Shown here one piece after another: positions 17,749 through 26,914 of a stretch of DNA of 64,000 nt (the stretch's first letter is position 1; every line of letters begins with the position of its first letter). The stretch spans positions 124,001 to 188,000 of the forward strand of contig NZ_MBSO01000067.1 in NCBI RefSeq assembly GCF_001695835.1, read 5' to 3'. Position numbers and translations under genes: made by a program. Origin of the DNA: Ensifer sp. LC11. Lineage in GTDB: Bacteria; Pseudomonadota; Alphaproteobacteria; Rhizobiales; Rhizobiaceae. The notes under the pieces were generated by a model. The model searched no databases. It was not told the DNA's origin and saw nothing but the letters and a program-made list of their open reading frames with translations.

Positions 17749-17761
17749 GACGGCCGCCCTC

Positions 17762-19384
17762 TCACAAGGCCGAAGGCTGCGGACGACGGACGTATCTCCA
17801 CAGACCAAGTGCGAGCGCAAGGGATATACCGAACATGAGCCCCAGTATGCCGCCGCCGGCGACGAGAACCACCGTACGCGGCGGCCAACTGCGCGCGTTC
17901 GGCGGCAGAGCGCGCGAGATCACGCGAACATTGGTCGTGTCGATCTGTTGGCGCTCGGTGATCTGCTGCGCGCGTGCGAGATGCGTCTCGTAGATGGCAG
18001 CCTTGGCGCGGGCATCGCGCTCGAGGTCGCGAAGCTGTACCTGGGCCTCGTTGTCGGAGAACACGTTCGACTTCTCGTCGCTCGCCTTGGCACGCAGGGC
18101 GGCAAAGGCTTGCTGCTCCCGATCCGTGTCTGCCTTGGCACGATCAAGAATCCGGCGCGCCTCGTCGGCCATTGCTCCTTCCAGCGTCGTTCGCTCGGAC
18201 CGGGCATTGACGAGACGCGGGTGGCGCTCGCCATAGGTGCGCTGCATCGACGCGATCTGCTGCTGCAAAAGGTTATACTGCTCGCGCAGGTTCGTCATAT
18301 TGACGGATTCGAATTCCGAAGCGCTCGCGGTCCGCCCCTGTGCAAGCGCATCGTTCATTTGCCTGTAGCGCGTCTCCGCCTGGATGAAGCGCTGCTGGGC
18401 GTCGAGAACCTGCGTATTCAACTCGGTCGAAAGCTGATTGCTGACGAGCTGGCCGTCATTGGTCGATTGCAGCCCATTCTTTCGGCGGAAGTCTTCGACG
18501 GCCCGTTCGGCCTCGGTGACATTGTGGCGCAACTCGTCAAGGCGGGCGTTGAGATTCTGCGCAACGCGACCTGCACTCTCGGCCGAGGACTGAAACAGCT
18601 CCTGCTCGAAGGCCGCGACGATCGCGTCGGACAGCGTGACGGCTTTCGCCGCCTCTTCGCTCCAGACCTTCATCACCACGACGAAGGACCGTTCCTCGCG
18701 CCGAGCCTCCACCCGCTCCGACAGGGCCCGCATCGCAGCAAGCTCGTCGCCGGTGCGCTGCTCGGCCTTCGTCGAGAAGAGGCTCTTCAGCGATCCGAAG
18801 GCCGAAGGTTTCACGAACTCCGGATCTTCGGCGAGGCGCAGCTGGGCGATCACGCGCGACAACACGTTGCGCGACGTCAGGATGCGCAGCTTGCTTTCCA
18901 CCTCCAGCAATTGCGCGTCGCGCTGCGGATTGCTCGTGAAGACGTCATCGCTGACGACGTTAAGGTTGGAGGGGTCGACGACGATGTCGGTATAGACGGT
19001 ATAGCGCGGTGTCGCCGTCATCGCATAAATGAACGCAGCCGCCACGCAGAGAACCACCGCAGCGATGATCCAGAGCAATCCGTCGCGTAGCCAGCTGATG
19101 ATGTCGTCGATGCCGATCTTGTTAAGGTCGCTCAATCCGGGAGCGAAACTACCGCGGTGCGCGTGCATCGTTGGCGGTGCCGCATCGGGCTGGCGCTTGG
19201 AGGCTTTGGGGACGTCATCGGATTGCTTGCGGGCGGGCGCCGGCTCGTCAGCCGCGTGATCAGCGTCGTGGAGGTCGTGCGACAGCAGATCGAGCAACGA
19301 ACCCTTCTCGACCAGCGCACGTTGGTCGCGCGCCGGCTGCCTGGGCCTCTGCTTTTCGGCCTCGTCCGGCCTATACATACGCAT
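17762..19384 (-). CDS. Wzz/GumC-type polysaccharide chain-length determinant (no kinase domain)
   Basis: 540 residues. A disordered N-terminal tail (~90 residues) precedes a first transmembrane helix (LLWIIAAVVLCVAAAFIYAM, ~105-125). A periplasmic Wzz domain and a long coiled-coil region follow (residues ~200-470, e.g. ESVNMTNLREQYNLLQQQIA). A second helix (VVLVAGGGILGLMFGISLAL) lies near the C-terminus. It ends shortly after TM2, so the cytosolic tyrosine autokinase seen in full-length ExoP/Wzc proteins is absent; a separate kinase would have to be elsewhere. It works with the Wzy-like polymerase just downstream to set chain length. It is the first gene of this stretch of the operon. Confidence 0.9.
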   Translation of the reverse strand: MRMYRPDEAEKQRPRQPARDQRALVEKGSLLDLLSHDLHDADHAADEPAPARKQSDDVPKASKRQPDAAPPTMHAHRGSFAPGLSDLNKIGIDDIISWLRDGLLWIIAAVVLCVAAAFIYAMTATPRYTVYTDIVVDPSNLNVVSDDVFTSNPQRDAQLLEVESKLRILTSRNVLSRVIAQLRLAEDPEFVKPSAFGSLKSLFSTKAEQRTGDELAAMRALSERVEARREERSFVVVMKVWSEEAAKAVTLSDAIVAAFEQELFQSSAESAGRVAQNLNARLDELRHNVTEAERAVEDFRRKNGLQSTNDGQLVSNQLSTELNTQVLDAQQRFIQAETRYRQMNDALAQGRTASASEFESVNMTNLREQYNLLQQQIASMQRTYGERHPRLVNARSERTTLEGAMADEARRILDRAKADTDREQQAFAALRAKASDEKSNVFSDNEAQVQLRDLERDARAKAAIYETHLARAQQITERQQIDTTNVRVISRALPPNARSWPPRTVVLVAGGGILGLMFGISLALALGLWRYVRRPQPSAL

Positions 19385-19505
19385 CCCTCACGCACGCCCA
19401 TCTAGGCGCGAAGATCGTCGCCTCGCTGCGCCCCTCTAACGCAAAATTAAGGTTGTACGGTGAATATTCCGTTAAATGTCAAGGTGGTGACTTAACCGCC
19501 CAATC

Positions 19506-20654
19506 CTAGAAATCGGTCAGCAACCGGCTCCAGCTTTCCGACGCAAGTCCACCGACATAGATGTCATTGCGCAGCGCCGCGTCCTTGAGGTCGGCATGCT
19601 TGGTCACCATACAAAAATAGCCACGGTGATGGAAGGAAAGCCACCTTTGGCGCGAGATTGCGTTCATCAGGAAGGGTTGTGCGCTGCCGACGGCAAGCGC
19701 GTAGCCTTCGGCATCGAGCGCATGAAACATCTGTTGGGTGACGTCGAATTCGCGGCCCGCCTCGCAGACGATGTTGAGCACCGTCGCTGTTTCGCGGGCC
19801 TTGCCGAAGTAGAGATAGGCACCGATCACGCGCCCGCTTTCGTCGCAGACCTCCCGGCACAGAAGGTCACCGAGCGGCTTGTTTAGGCGTGCAACCGCCA
19901 CCAGCCAGTCGAATTCGCCTCGGGACCAGATGGGCCTGACTGAAAAGCGTTGCAGCATGGGCTCGGCGAGATCCACAAAAGCCAGCGGATCGATGGGACG
20001 CGTTGTGCAACCGGCCGCGGCGGCCGGCTTGGTCTTGGGGCGACGGCGCCGCAAGATCCGGTCGAAGAGCGCAAGCGGTCCGACAATCGCGGTCGACCGG
20101 AGCATTCGCACCTGTCGGCCCACCGTCAGCGCCCAGGCCTTGAACGGTCGGAAGGAGCGCCGCCAGTCGAGGCTCTGTATCGGAAGCACGATGCCGCCGC
20201 CGGCAACCCAATGGTCCGCGCTCACTGGCGAGGAATTGTCTGAGAAGCACATATCCTGCCTTGCGGCCCGCATGGCGCGGGCCAGGCAGGCCGCGCCGAC
20301 CGCACCGGCCTTGCCCTCGGACATGAAGGCACACAGGAGTTTGGCTACCGTCCGGCGGCCGTTGATCGTGAACTCCATCGGAAGCGCCAGTATGGCGCTG
20401 CCGATGCTGCCTGTCCCGTCGTCATAGACGATGCTACCGTTCTCGGGCGAATAGAGCGGGCTCCCGAAGAAGGTGGTCTCGATGTATTGCCGAAGCTCCT
20501 CGCTTGCCTCGTGCTCGCGTTTGCGAAAGATCCGGGTGAACATGCTGCTGACGGCGGGAATATCCCGTGGCTCCATAGCCCGTACATTGCCCATTCGGGG
20601 CATTTCCCGCCCAAGGGATCTTTCAGCCTGAATGTTGCCGATCTCAACCTTCAT
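19506..20654 (-). CDS. GNAT-like acyltransferase-type protein, paralogue 1
   Basis: 382 residues from the ATG at 20654 (a longer frame exists but would run deep into the flippase gene). The N-terminal part has the GNAT pattern NVRAMEPRDIPAVSSMFTRI, and a second half with IWSRGEFDWLVAVARLNKP and GRVIGAYLYFGKA is also acetyltransferase-like, so the protein may be a double-GNAT or FemAB-like fold. It is clearly related to the product of 22915-24027: both start with R-x-(ME/LES)-x-DI-AV-x-MF-x-R(I/V)F and end in WSRL. Probable role: acylation of a sugar or aminoacylation within EPS synthesis. The first 11 bp overlap the flippase gene. Substrate unknown. Confidence 0.65.
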   Translation of the reverse strand: MKVEIGNIQAERSLGREMPRMGNVRAMEPRDIPAVSSMFTRIFRKREHEASEELRQYIETTFFGSPLYSPENGSIVYDDGTGSIGSAILALPMEFTINGRRTVAKLLCAFMSEGKAGAVGAACLARAMRAARQDMCFSDNSSPVSADHWVAGGGIVLPIQSLDWRRSFRPFKAWALTVGRQVRMLRSTAIVGPLALFDRILRRRRPKTKPAAAAGCTTRPIDPLAFVDLAEPMLQRFSVRPIWSRGEFDWLVAVARLNKPLGDLLCREVCDESGRVIGAYLYFGKARETATVLNIVCEAGREFDVTQQMFHALDAEGYALAVGSAQPFLMNAISRQRWLSFHHRGYFCMVTKHADLKDAALRNDIYVGGLASESWSRLLTDF

Positions 20655-21963
20655 GGGCCATCCCCGTCGGCAATGGCGCATGGCCAGCCTGCGCCCTGCC
20701 ACGTCGCACAAACCGCAAGAAAACGGTCCAGGAAACGATGACCATTGCGATTTCGATCGCGTAGAAGGAGATGAACGTTCCCATCGGCGGCGCATACCAG
20801 GTGGCCCAGGCCGTAAGCGCGGCGCCGAGAACGCTGCCGAGCCCCATCACCGACGCGCGTGCCTGGTGATGGCCGGAAGCTCCGAGCGCCTCCATCGCCA
20901 CCGCCCACATGGCGATGGGCACCACGACCCAGCACAGGATGCGGACGAAAGAAACGAGAGAAACGTAATCCCTTCCGAAGAGATAGGGCAGCACCGGTGC
21001 CAGCACGAAGACAGCGATGGCCGCAGCGATGCTGATCGAAGTCGCGGCGAAGAGCACCTTGCGGACACGCTCGAACGCATGGTGCAGACCGGCTGCCGTC
21101 GCTCTTGCAGAACCCGGATAGATCAGCCGGTTCAGGGCTTCGACCGATAGGTAGCTGCTTTCCAGCATCCGGCGGGCAACCGAGTAGCTCGACATCACCT
21201 CAGCGCTTGCCACAAGGCTCAAGACCAGAAGGTCGGCGTTCTGCCTGACGGCGCGCAGGATGAACGGCACGCTGAAATAAAGCCCTTGCGGCAGTTCCTC
21301 CTGCACGATGCCATAGGTCGGACGCCCCAGCCCCTTGACCGCCCGCCAGCAGCCGAGCGCCACGAGCACATGGCATACGAACTGCCACACGGCCCAGGAA
21401 GCGACGGTCGCGACGCCAAAGACGGTGCAGGCGAGTGCGGCAGCAATCGTGCGTGCCACGGCGAAGCCGACGACCACCTTGTTTGCAGAGGCAAAATTGG
21501 AATGGGCGAGGAAGATCTGCTCGGCGAGCACGATGATCCGAACGAAAATCACGTTGGTGATGAGCATCAGCGTGATCACGGCGACGTTGGTCGCGGGATC
21601 GGGGGATAGCGTGAAGAAGAACGGCAGCACCACAGCGCCGAGCAAGAGCAGCAGCACGCCGCTGATTGCAGTCAGAATAACATTGTGGCCGAGCATGCGC
21701 GAATACATGCTGCGATCGCGCGCGACCCGACGCACCAGGCATTCCATTGCGCCAAGGCCGCACAGATGCACGGCGATGTTGGCGACGGCAGTAATCGCGA
21801 CGAAAACACTGAATTCGTGCACGCCGAGCCAGCGCGCGAGGATCGCAAAGGTTAGAAGCTGAGCGGCAGATCCGATGACAAGGCTGCCGCCGGATGCAGC
21901 ATAGGACAGGACCATCGACAGGAACGGTCTGTGCGCGCGCTCCTTCACACTTTCCGAAGCCAT
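20644..21963 (-). CDS. Wzx-like polysaccharide flippase (MATE/MVF superfamily)
   Basis: About 439 residues from an ATG at 21963 (a start 48 bp upstream is possible). Twelve or so predicted transmembrane helices, including MVLSYAASGGSLVIGSAAQL and VILTAISGVLLLLLGAVVLP. The pattern of polysaccharide_synt/Wzx proteins is visible (FAILARWLGVHEFSVFVAI opening; SSYSVARRMLESSYLSVEAL mid-protein). It flips undecaprenyl-linked repeat units across the inner membrane for the Wzy-like polymerase. Followed by the acyltransferase-like gene with an 11-bp overlap. Confidence 0.88.
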   Translation of the reverse strand: MASESVKERAHRPFLSMVLSYAASGGSLVIGSAAQLLTFAILARWLGVHEFSVFVAITAVANIAVHLCGLGAMECLVRRVARDRSMYSRMLGHNVILTAISGVLLLLLGAVVLPFFFTLSPDPATNVAVITLMLITNVIFVRIIVLAEQIFLAHSNFASANKVVVGFAVARTIAAALACTVFGVATVASWAVWQFVCHVLVALGCWRAVKGLGRPTYGIVQEELPQGLYFSVPFILRAVRQNADLLVLSLVASAEVMSSYSVARRMLESSYLSVEALNRLIYPGSARATAAGLHHAFERVRKVLFAATSISIAAAIAVFVLAPVLPYLFGRDYVSLVSFVRILCWVVVPIAMWAVAMEALGASGHHQARASVMGLGSVLGAALTAWATWYAPPMGTFISFYAIEIAMVIVSWTVFLRFVRRGRAQAGHAPLPTGMAHEG

Positions 21964-22189
21964 TCCGATCTGCCTTTGACACCAACTCGACATTGTCACG
22001 CAAAGCCGCATTCAATGTTAGCGAGTATTCGCCTTTGATCGCTGCGCACGGTAGCAGGCAATTGATGATTGCGCGGTTAACGCACGCGTCGCAATTGCAT
22101 TTCAGCTTCCGTTTACCCGATTACAGTAGTGTCCAGGTCCTGCGCGTCCACAGATTTTTCCAGGACGACTCGATCCAGGACATGAGGGA

Positions 22190-22918
22190 ATGGCCGTGCC
22201 GCAAAACGACAGTCATCCGAACGACCGACCTGCTGAAGGTCTGCCGGCTAATTTGCATCGGTTCATGGGGGTCGAGCTCGAACTGGCGCCCGATGTCTTG
22301 GTTCCACGGGAAGAAACGGAACTGCTCGGAAGAAAAGCGCTGGCGATCCTCAAGGATGGGCCACCTCAGGTCACGGTCATCGACATGTGCTGCGGCTCCG
22401 GCAATCTCGCACTCGGTCTCGCAAACGAAATGCCGTCCGCCCGTGTCTGGGGCGCCGACCTGACCGACAGCACCGTCGCACTCGCCCGCCGCAACGTCGA
22501 CCGGCTTGCTCTCGGCGCGCGCGTTTCGATCCGGCAAGGCGACCTTTTTGCCGCGCTTGAAGGTGATAGCCTCGAAGGCATTGTCGACATGGTGGTCTGC
22601 AACCCGCCCTATATCTCCACCGGCCGGCTGGAAGGCGACCGGGCTCACCTGCTCGAAAGTGAGCCGCGCGAAGCCTTCGATGGCGGCCCCTACGGCATTT
22701 CCATCCATCAACGGTTGATCCGGGATGCCGCCGCCTTCCTGAAACCGGGTGGCTGGCTGCTGTTCGAGTTCGGCGAAGGCCAGGACCGGCAGGCGGCGGC
22801 ACTTCTCTCCAGGACGAAGATCTATGAACCTGTAAGCTTCGCCGTCGACCACGACGGCAAGCCTCGGGTTGCCATCGTCAGGAAAATCGGGGCAGAGGCC
22901 GGAGATCGCGCCAGATGA
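22190..22918 (+). CDS. PrmC/HemK-like SAM-dependent methyltransferase
   Basis: 242 residues. PrmC-family motifs are visible: DVLVPREETELL (substrate loop), VTVIDMCCGSGNLALGLA (motif I, SAM binding) and VVCNPPYIS (the NPPY catalytic motif that binds the side-chain amide nitrogen). It lacks the N-terminal helical bundle that gives PrmC its release-factor specificity, so the target is probably not a release factor. Possible substrates are an amide-bearing EPS precursor or another protein. It heads a two-gene unit (ATGA overlap at 22915) with the second acyltransferase-like gene and is divergent from the flippase. Confidence 0.85.
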   Translation: MAVPQNDSHPNDRPAEGLPANLHRFMGVELELAPDVLVPREETELLGRKALAILKDGPPQVTVIDMCCGSGNLALGLANEMPSARVWGADLTDSTVALARRNVDRLALGARVSIRQGDLFAALEGDSLEGIVDMVVCNPPYISTGRLEGDRAHLLESEPREAFDGGPYGISIHQRLIRDAAAFLKPGGWLLFEFGEGQDRQAAALLSRTKIYEPVSFAVDHDGKPRVAIVRKIGAEAGDRAR

Positions 22919-24027
22919 GCGAAATCCGTTCGCTTGAAAGTGCGGACATTTCGGCCGTCGCCGGAATGTTCCAGCGGGTGTTCCGTGACGATCGGGCCGC
23001 TCCGCCGGCGCTCGTCACCTATATGCGCCAGCTCTATCTCGATGCGCCGGGCTGCGATCCAGAGATCCGCCCTCTCGTGCATGTGAACGACCACGGCCGC
23101 ATCACCGGCTTCGTGGGGGTCAATGCCCTGCCGATGACATTGAATGGCAAGCGTCTGCGCGCCGCGATCTGCGGTTCACTGATGGTCGAAGACCGCGAGA
23201 CCGATCCTTTGGCCGGGGCGCGCATCCTGAAGGCCTTTCTCGCCGGTCCGCAAGATCTCTCCTTCAGCGAGACTGCAAGCGAGGTCTCGACGCAGATGTG
23301 GTCGAGGCTGCGCGGCGCTGTGCTGCCGCAATACAGTCTCGACTGGGTGCGCGTCATCCGACCCGCGACCTTCAGCCTGAGTGTCGCCGCCAACCGCATC
23401 AAGCCCGCCCGGCTCGCAGCTCCCTTCGCACGCGCGCTCGACAATTTCTATCGCAAACGAATGAGCCATGGCGAGCAACGTTGGTCCGCCCTGCCCGAAG
23501 CGGGCGTGGCGCCAGCCGGCTTCACGGCAAAGGAAACCGACCGCAACGGCTTTGCGGCCGTCGTTGACCAGTTTACCGCGCAGTTTCCCCTCCGCCCCGA
23601 ATGGAACGACGGACAACTCGATCACGTCCTCGCCGACGCGGAGCGAAAGCCTGATCAGGGCGAGCTTGCCTATGGGTTGGTTACCGCGCGCACCGGCGCC
23701 GTCGTGGGTGCGTTCGCCTACTATGCCAAGGCAGGCGAAATCGGGAGGGTGTTGCAAATCCTGGCTCTGCCGGGACAGGCCGGCCCGGTCATCGACTGCC
23801 TGATCGATCAGGCGTCGAAGCGGGGTCTTGCAGGCCTGCGCGGTCGTACGCAGCCGGCTCTGCTTGAAGCCATGCTCGGACGGCGCATCGCTTTCGTACA
23901 CGTCGCCTCAACCGTCGTACACTCCCGTGACCAGGCGGTTGTTCAAGCCTGCCGCGATGGGCAGGGCTTCTTCAACGGCATTGCCGGAGAGCACTGGAGC
24001 CGCCTGATCGGCGGGAGCTTCGATTAA
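22915..24027 (+). CDS. GNAT-like acyltransferase-type protein, paralogue 2
   Basis: 370 residues, start in an ATGA overlap with the PrmC-like gene. It is a paralogue of the product of 19506-20654. Shared landmarks are the opening EIRSLESADISAVAGMFQRV, a central MTLNGKRLRAAICGSLMVED, LDWVRVIRP and the end EHWSRLIGG. The fold appears acetyltransferase-like (possibly FemAB-like), but the acetyl-CoA loop is not canonical, so substrate and donor are uncertain. Keeping two diverged copies on either side of the flippase suggests two different modifications of one glycan. Confidence 0.6.
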   Translation: MSEIRSLESADISAVAGMFQRVFRDDRAAPPALVTYMRQLYLDAPGCDPEIRPLVHVNDHGRITGFVGVNALPMTLNGKRLRAAICGSLMVEDRETDPLAGARILKAFLAGPQDLSFSETASEVSTQMWSRLRGAVLPQYSLDWVRVIRPATFSLSVAANRIKPARLAAPFARALDNFYRKRMSHGEQRWSALPEAGVAPAGFTAKETDRNGFAAVVDQFTAQFPLRPEWNDGQLDHVLADAERKPDQGELAYGLVTARTGAVVGAFAYYAKAGEIGRVLQILALPGQAGPVIDCLIDQASKRGLAGLRGRTQPALLEAMLGRRIAFVHVASTVVHSRDQAVVQACRDGQGFFNGIAGEHWSRLIGGSFD

Positions 24028-24051
24028 GGGCTGCGTCAGTCCTCCGAGGCT

Positions 24052-25059
24052 TCAACCACCAACTTCCTCTACCGGCCGCACGAGCTGCGGCCCGAGATGC
24101 AGGTAGCGCGTCGCCTTGCGCTTGGCGGCGATATCGACCCAGACCCTTTCAACCTGAACAGGTGTCAGACCCGCGGCTTTCGCGACAGCATCGATCTCGA
24201 TGCCGTTGTTGAGACCATAGAGGCAGAGGTCCATACGGTCGTAAGGCAGAGAGAAATAGAACTCCTCCTGCGTCTGCTCGAGCGAATAGGTGTCGGTCGT
24301 CGGCGCGCGCCGGCAAACTTCTTCGGGAACGCCGAGATAGGCGGCAAGCGCATAGACCTGCGACTTGTAGAGATGGGCGATCGGCTTGACGTCGGCGGCG
24401 CCATCCCCGTTCTTGACGAAAAACCCCTGGTCATACTCCAGCCGGTTCGGCGTGCCGAGCACGGCAAAGTTCAGCCGGTCGGCGTGATAGTATTCGACCT
24501 GCTTGCGGGTCCGCTGCTTCATGTTGGTGGCGGCAACGATGCCGAGATAGACCGACGGCGGCATGCGATGTTTCGCCTGCTTGCCATCCGGGCTTTGCAC
24601 CACGAGCGACGAGATGTTGTAGCCCTCTCCCTCAAGCGCATTGGCAATCACGATCTTCGAGGCCCATCCGTCGCCATAGTCCGGCACCAGCTCGCGGATG
24701 AAGGCATCGCGGCGCTCGTAGCAGCCCATGGCTTTCAGGGCCGGACCGATGTCTTCGACGATCGCTTCGACGCCGAACGTCTCGGCGACCAGCCGGCCAA
24801 AACGAAGGCTTTCCGGATCGGAATCATTTTCCGGCATGAACAGGCAGAACACATTCTTGGCGCCGACAGCACGCACGGCAAGTGCCACCGAAACGCTCGA
24901 GTCGATGCCGCCGGAAAGCCCAAGCACCAGGCCGCGCTTCTTCATGCCTCGCAGCTGCTCGCGCAGACCCGCAACGATGCGGTCGGTCTCGGCGGCATGA
25001 TCAATCGTCAGGGTTTCGGCGGAGAACGGACGTGTGTTCTCTAACGTTCGGATGTTCAT
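24052..25059 (-). CDS. NadE-like ammonia-dependent synthetase (N-type ATP pyrophosphatase)
   Basis: 335 residues. The PP-loop LGLSGGIDSSVSVALAV (~residues 46-62) and the NAD-synthase segments LGTPNRLEYDQGFFVKNGDG and AHLYKSQVYALAAYLG are present. The glutaminase (nitrilase) domain of long NadE proteins is missing, so it would use free ammonia or ammonia from a partner. Overlap by ATGA with the AMP-ligase gene and linkage to an ACP and an asparagine-synthase-like gene suggest amidation in a biosynthetic pathway and not housekeeping NAD synthesis. Convergent with paralogue 2 (24-bp gap). Confidence 0.85.
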   Translation of the reverse strand: MNIRTLENTRPFSAETLTIDHAAETDRIVAGLREQLRGMKKRGLVLGLSGGIDSSVSVALAVRAVGAKNVFCLFMPENDSDPESLRFGRLVAETFGVEAIVEDIGPALKAMGCYERRDAFIRELVPDYGDGWASKIVIANALEGEGYNISSLVVQSPDGKQAKHRMPPSVYLGIVAATNMKQRTRKQVEYYHADRLNFAVLGTPNRLEYDQGFFVKNGDGAADVKPIAHLYKSQVYALAAYLGVPEEVCRRAPTTDTYSLEQTQEEFYFSLPYDRMDLCLYGLNNGIEIDAVAKAAGLTPVQVERVWVDIAAKRKATRYLHLGPQLVRPVEEVGG

Positions 25060-26603
25060 TGTGCAGGCTCCATCGTCTCGGCCGCAAGCCTGCGGCTGAC
25101 CTTACCCGTATCCGTCTTCGGAAGCTCGGTGCGAAACTCGACAATCTTCGGCACCATGAAGTCTTCGAGATGCCGAGTGCAGTGTCGAATGATATCCTTG
25201 TCGGTCAAGCCGAGGTCGGAGCGCACCACCAGTGCCGCGATCGCATGGCCGAGCACCGGATCGGCAACGCCGACGACCACAGCCTCTGCAATGCCGGGGT
25301 GCGCATGCAGCACGGTCTCGACTTCCTTTGGCGCGACCTTCTCGCCACGCGTCTTGATGATGTCGTCCTTGCGGCCGACGAAGTAGAGGAACCCCTCCTC
25401 GTCGGTCTGGAAGAGGTCGCCGGTGTAAAGCACCTTTTCCCAGGGGTTCGGTCCTGGCCGCAGCATGCGCTCGGTCGCGGCATCGTTGCGCCAGTAGCCC
25501 CGCATCACGTGCGGCCCACGGATGACGAGCTCGCCGGCAACGCCCGGCGGCACACGCTTGCCCTCGTCGTCGACGACGAAGGCTTCGGTGTTCGGTATGG
25601 CGATCCCCACGGATCCCGGCCGGAGATCGAGTTCCTCCGGCGGCAGATAGGTGCAGCGCTTGCACTCCGTCAGGCCGTACATCGAATAGAGCCTGGCGCC
25701 CGGGAAAAGCTCGCGCAGGCGGGCGATGTGCGGCGGTGGCAGGGCGGCGGCGGTATTGGAGAGATAGCGCAGGCTCGGCAGGAAACCCGGCTCCAGGTCA
25801 CGCATCTGCAGGATCATCGCGGCCATCGTCGGCACCAGCGGAAAGCCGGTCACGCCTTCCTCGCGGATACGCTCGAAGATTGCATGCGGAAACGCGAAGG
25901 ATTTTTCAAGCACCAGCGTCGCGCCGAGCCGGATCGCCATCAGCAATTGATAGAGGCCGTAGTCGAAGGCGAGCGGCAGCACGTTGAGAATGATATCGTC
26001 GGGCTCGTTGCGCAGATAGGTGGTGATCGACTCCGATGCCGCATCGATGTTGCGATGGGTCATCATCACACCCTTCGGCCGGCCGGTCGAACCCGAGGTG
26101 TAGATCAGCATGGCCAGGTCGACATCGATGCCGCCATGGGGCACGGGCGCCGCTTCGTCCGATAGCAAGGCGTCGAACGCGCCGGCGCCAGCCGGCGTCT
26201 GGCCGTTGGGCGCCGCCGTCGAGGCAACGAAGATATCCGCCTTGCCGCTCTGTGCCTGCGCGTCCGTTACCACCGGCATCAGCTTGGCCTGGGTCAGGAT
26301 CGCCGCCGCTTCGCAGTCGGTCATGATATAGGCGAGCTTGTCCGCCTTGGTCGAGGCGTTGATCGGGCTGAAGGTGGCGCCGGCCTTCAAAATGGCGAAG
26401 ATCGAGATCGCCGCTTCCCAGCAATTGTCCATGAAGACGAGGACGCGGTCGTTGCGCTTGACGCCAGCATTCACCAATGCGGCGGCCAAGCGGCTCGACA
26501 GGTCGTTGACCTCGCCGTAGTTGAGGCGCCTGCGATCGGTGATCAGCGCCGTCTTGGCCGCATGCCTTGCGGCATTGCCGATAAGGAATTGCTCGAACCG
26601 CAT
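25056..26603 (-). CDS. AMP-forming acyl-CoA/acyl-ACP ligase
   Basis: 515 residues of the ANL superfamily. Motif A3 LIYTSGSTGRPKGVMMTHRN (~residue 165), A5 YSMYGLTECKRCT, the hinge GRKDDIIKTRGEKVAPKEVE and the C-terminal catalytic lysine region LPKTDTGKVSRR are all present. It activates a carboxylate as the adenylate and probably loads it onto the small ACP encoded 21 bp upstream. Similar ligases occur in exosortase-A-associated EPS clusters. Acyl substrate unknown. Confidence 0.92.
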   Translation of the reverse strand: MRFEQFLIGNAARHAAKTALITDRRRLNYGEVNDLSSRLAAALVNAGVKRNDRVLVFMDNCWEAAISIFAILKAGATFSPINASTKADKLAYIMTDCEAAAILTQAKLMPVVTDAQAQSGKADIFVASTAAPNGQTPAGAGAFDALLSDEAAPVPHGGIDVDLAMLIYTSGSTGRPKGVMMTHRNIDAASESITTYLRNEPDDIILNVLPLAFDYGLYQLLMAIRLGATLVLEKSFAFPHAIFERIREEGVTGFPLVPTMAAMILQMRDLEPGFLPSLRYLSNTAAALPPPHIARLRELFPGARLYSMYGLTECKRCTYLPPEELDLRPGSVGIAIPNTEAFVVDDEGKRVPPGVAGELVIRGPHVMRGYWRNDAATERMLRPGPNPWEKVLYTGDLFQTDEEGFLYFVGRKDDIIKTRGEKVAPKEVETVLHAHPGIAEAVVVGVADPVLGHAIAALVVRSDLGLTDKDIIRHCTRHLEDFMVPKIVEFRTELPKTDTGKVSRRLAAETMEPAQ

Positions 26604-26624
26604 GGACGCCCCCTCGCGTCTTCG

Positions 26625-26891
26625 CTAGGCCGTGACCGGCGCGCCGACTTTCGTCTCGATAAAGGCCGAGATGCGCGCGAGTGAATCGAGGTTCGCCGGC
26701 ACGATATCGGAATCAGCCATGGCGATGCCGAACCTGTCTTCGATGAAGGCGACGAGTTCGAGGACTCCGGTGGAGTCGATGATATCGTTCTCGATCAGCG
26801 ATGCCGTCTCGGCGAGATCATAGGACGTATCGCCGAACAGGAAGTTTTCGATGACAAAGGCCCTGACACTGTCCTTGATCGTTTCCGTCAT
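26625..26891 (-). CDS. Acyl carrier protein
   Basis: 88 residues from the ATG at 26891, with AAAGGA well placed upstream. The phosphopantetheine site is IENDIIDSTGVLEL: Asp39-Ser40, in place of the commoner DSL. Four-helix ACP pattern and acidic surface fit. It should carry the acyl group made by the neighbouring AMP-ligase. A longer frame upstream overlaps the amidotransferase gene and is not needed. Confidence 0.88.
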   Translation of the reverse strand: MTETIKDSVRAFVIENFLFGDTSYDLAETASLIENDIIDSTGVLELVAFIEDRFGIAMADSDIVPANLDSLARISAFIETKVGAPVTA

Positions 26892-26914
26892 ATCTTTTCC
26901 TTTCCCAATGGGTT

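Noticed and set aside
17748-17820. ATG at 17820 as start of the polymerase-like gene
   Set aside because: It would overlap the chain-length gene by 59 bp with a hydrophilic Arg/Cys-rich extension; the GTG at 17748 after a GAGAGGG is more natural, though not proven.
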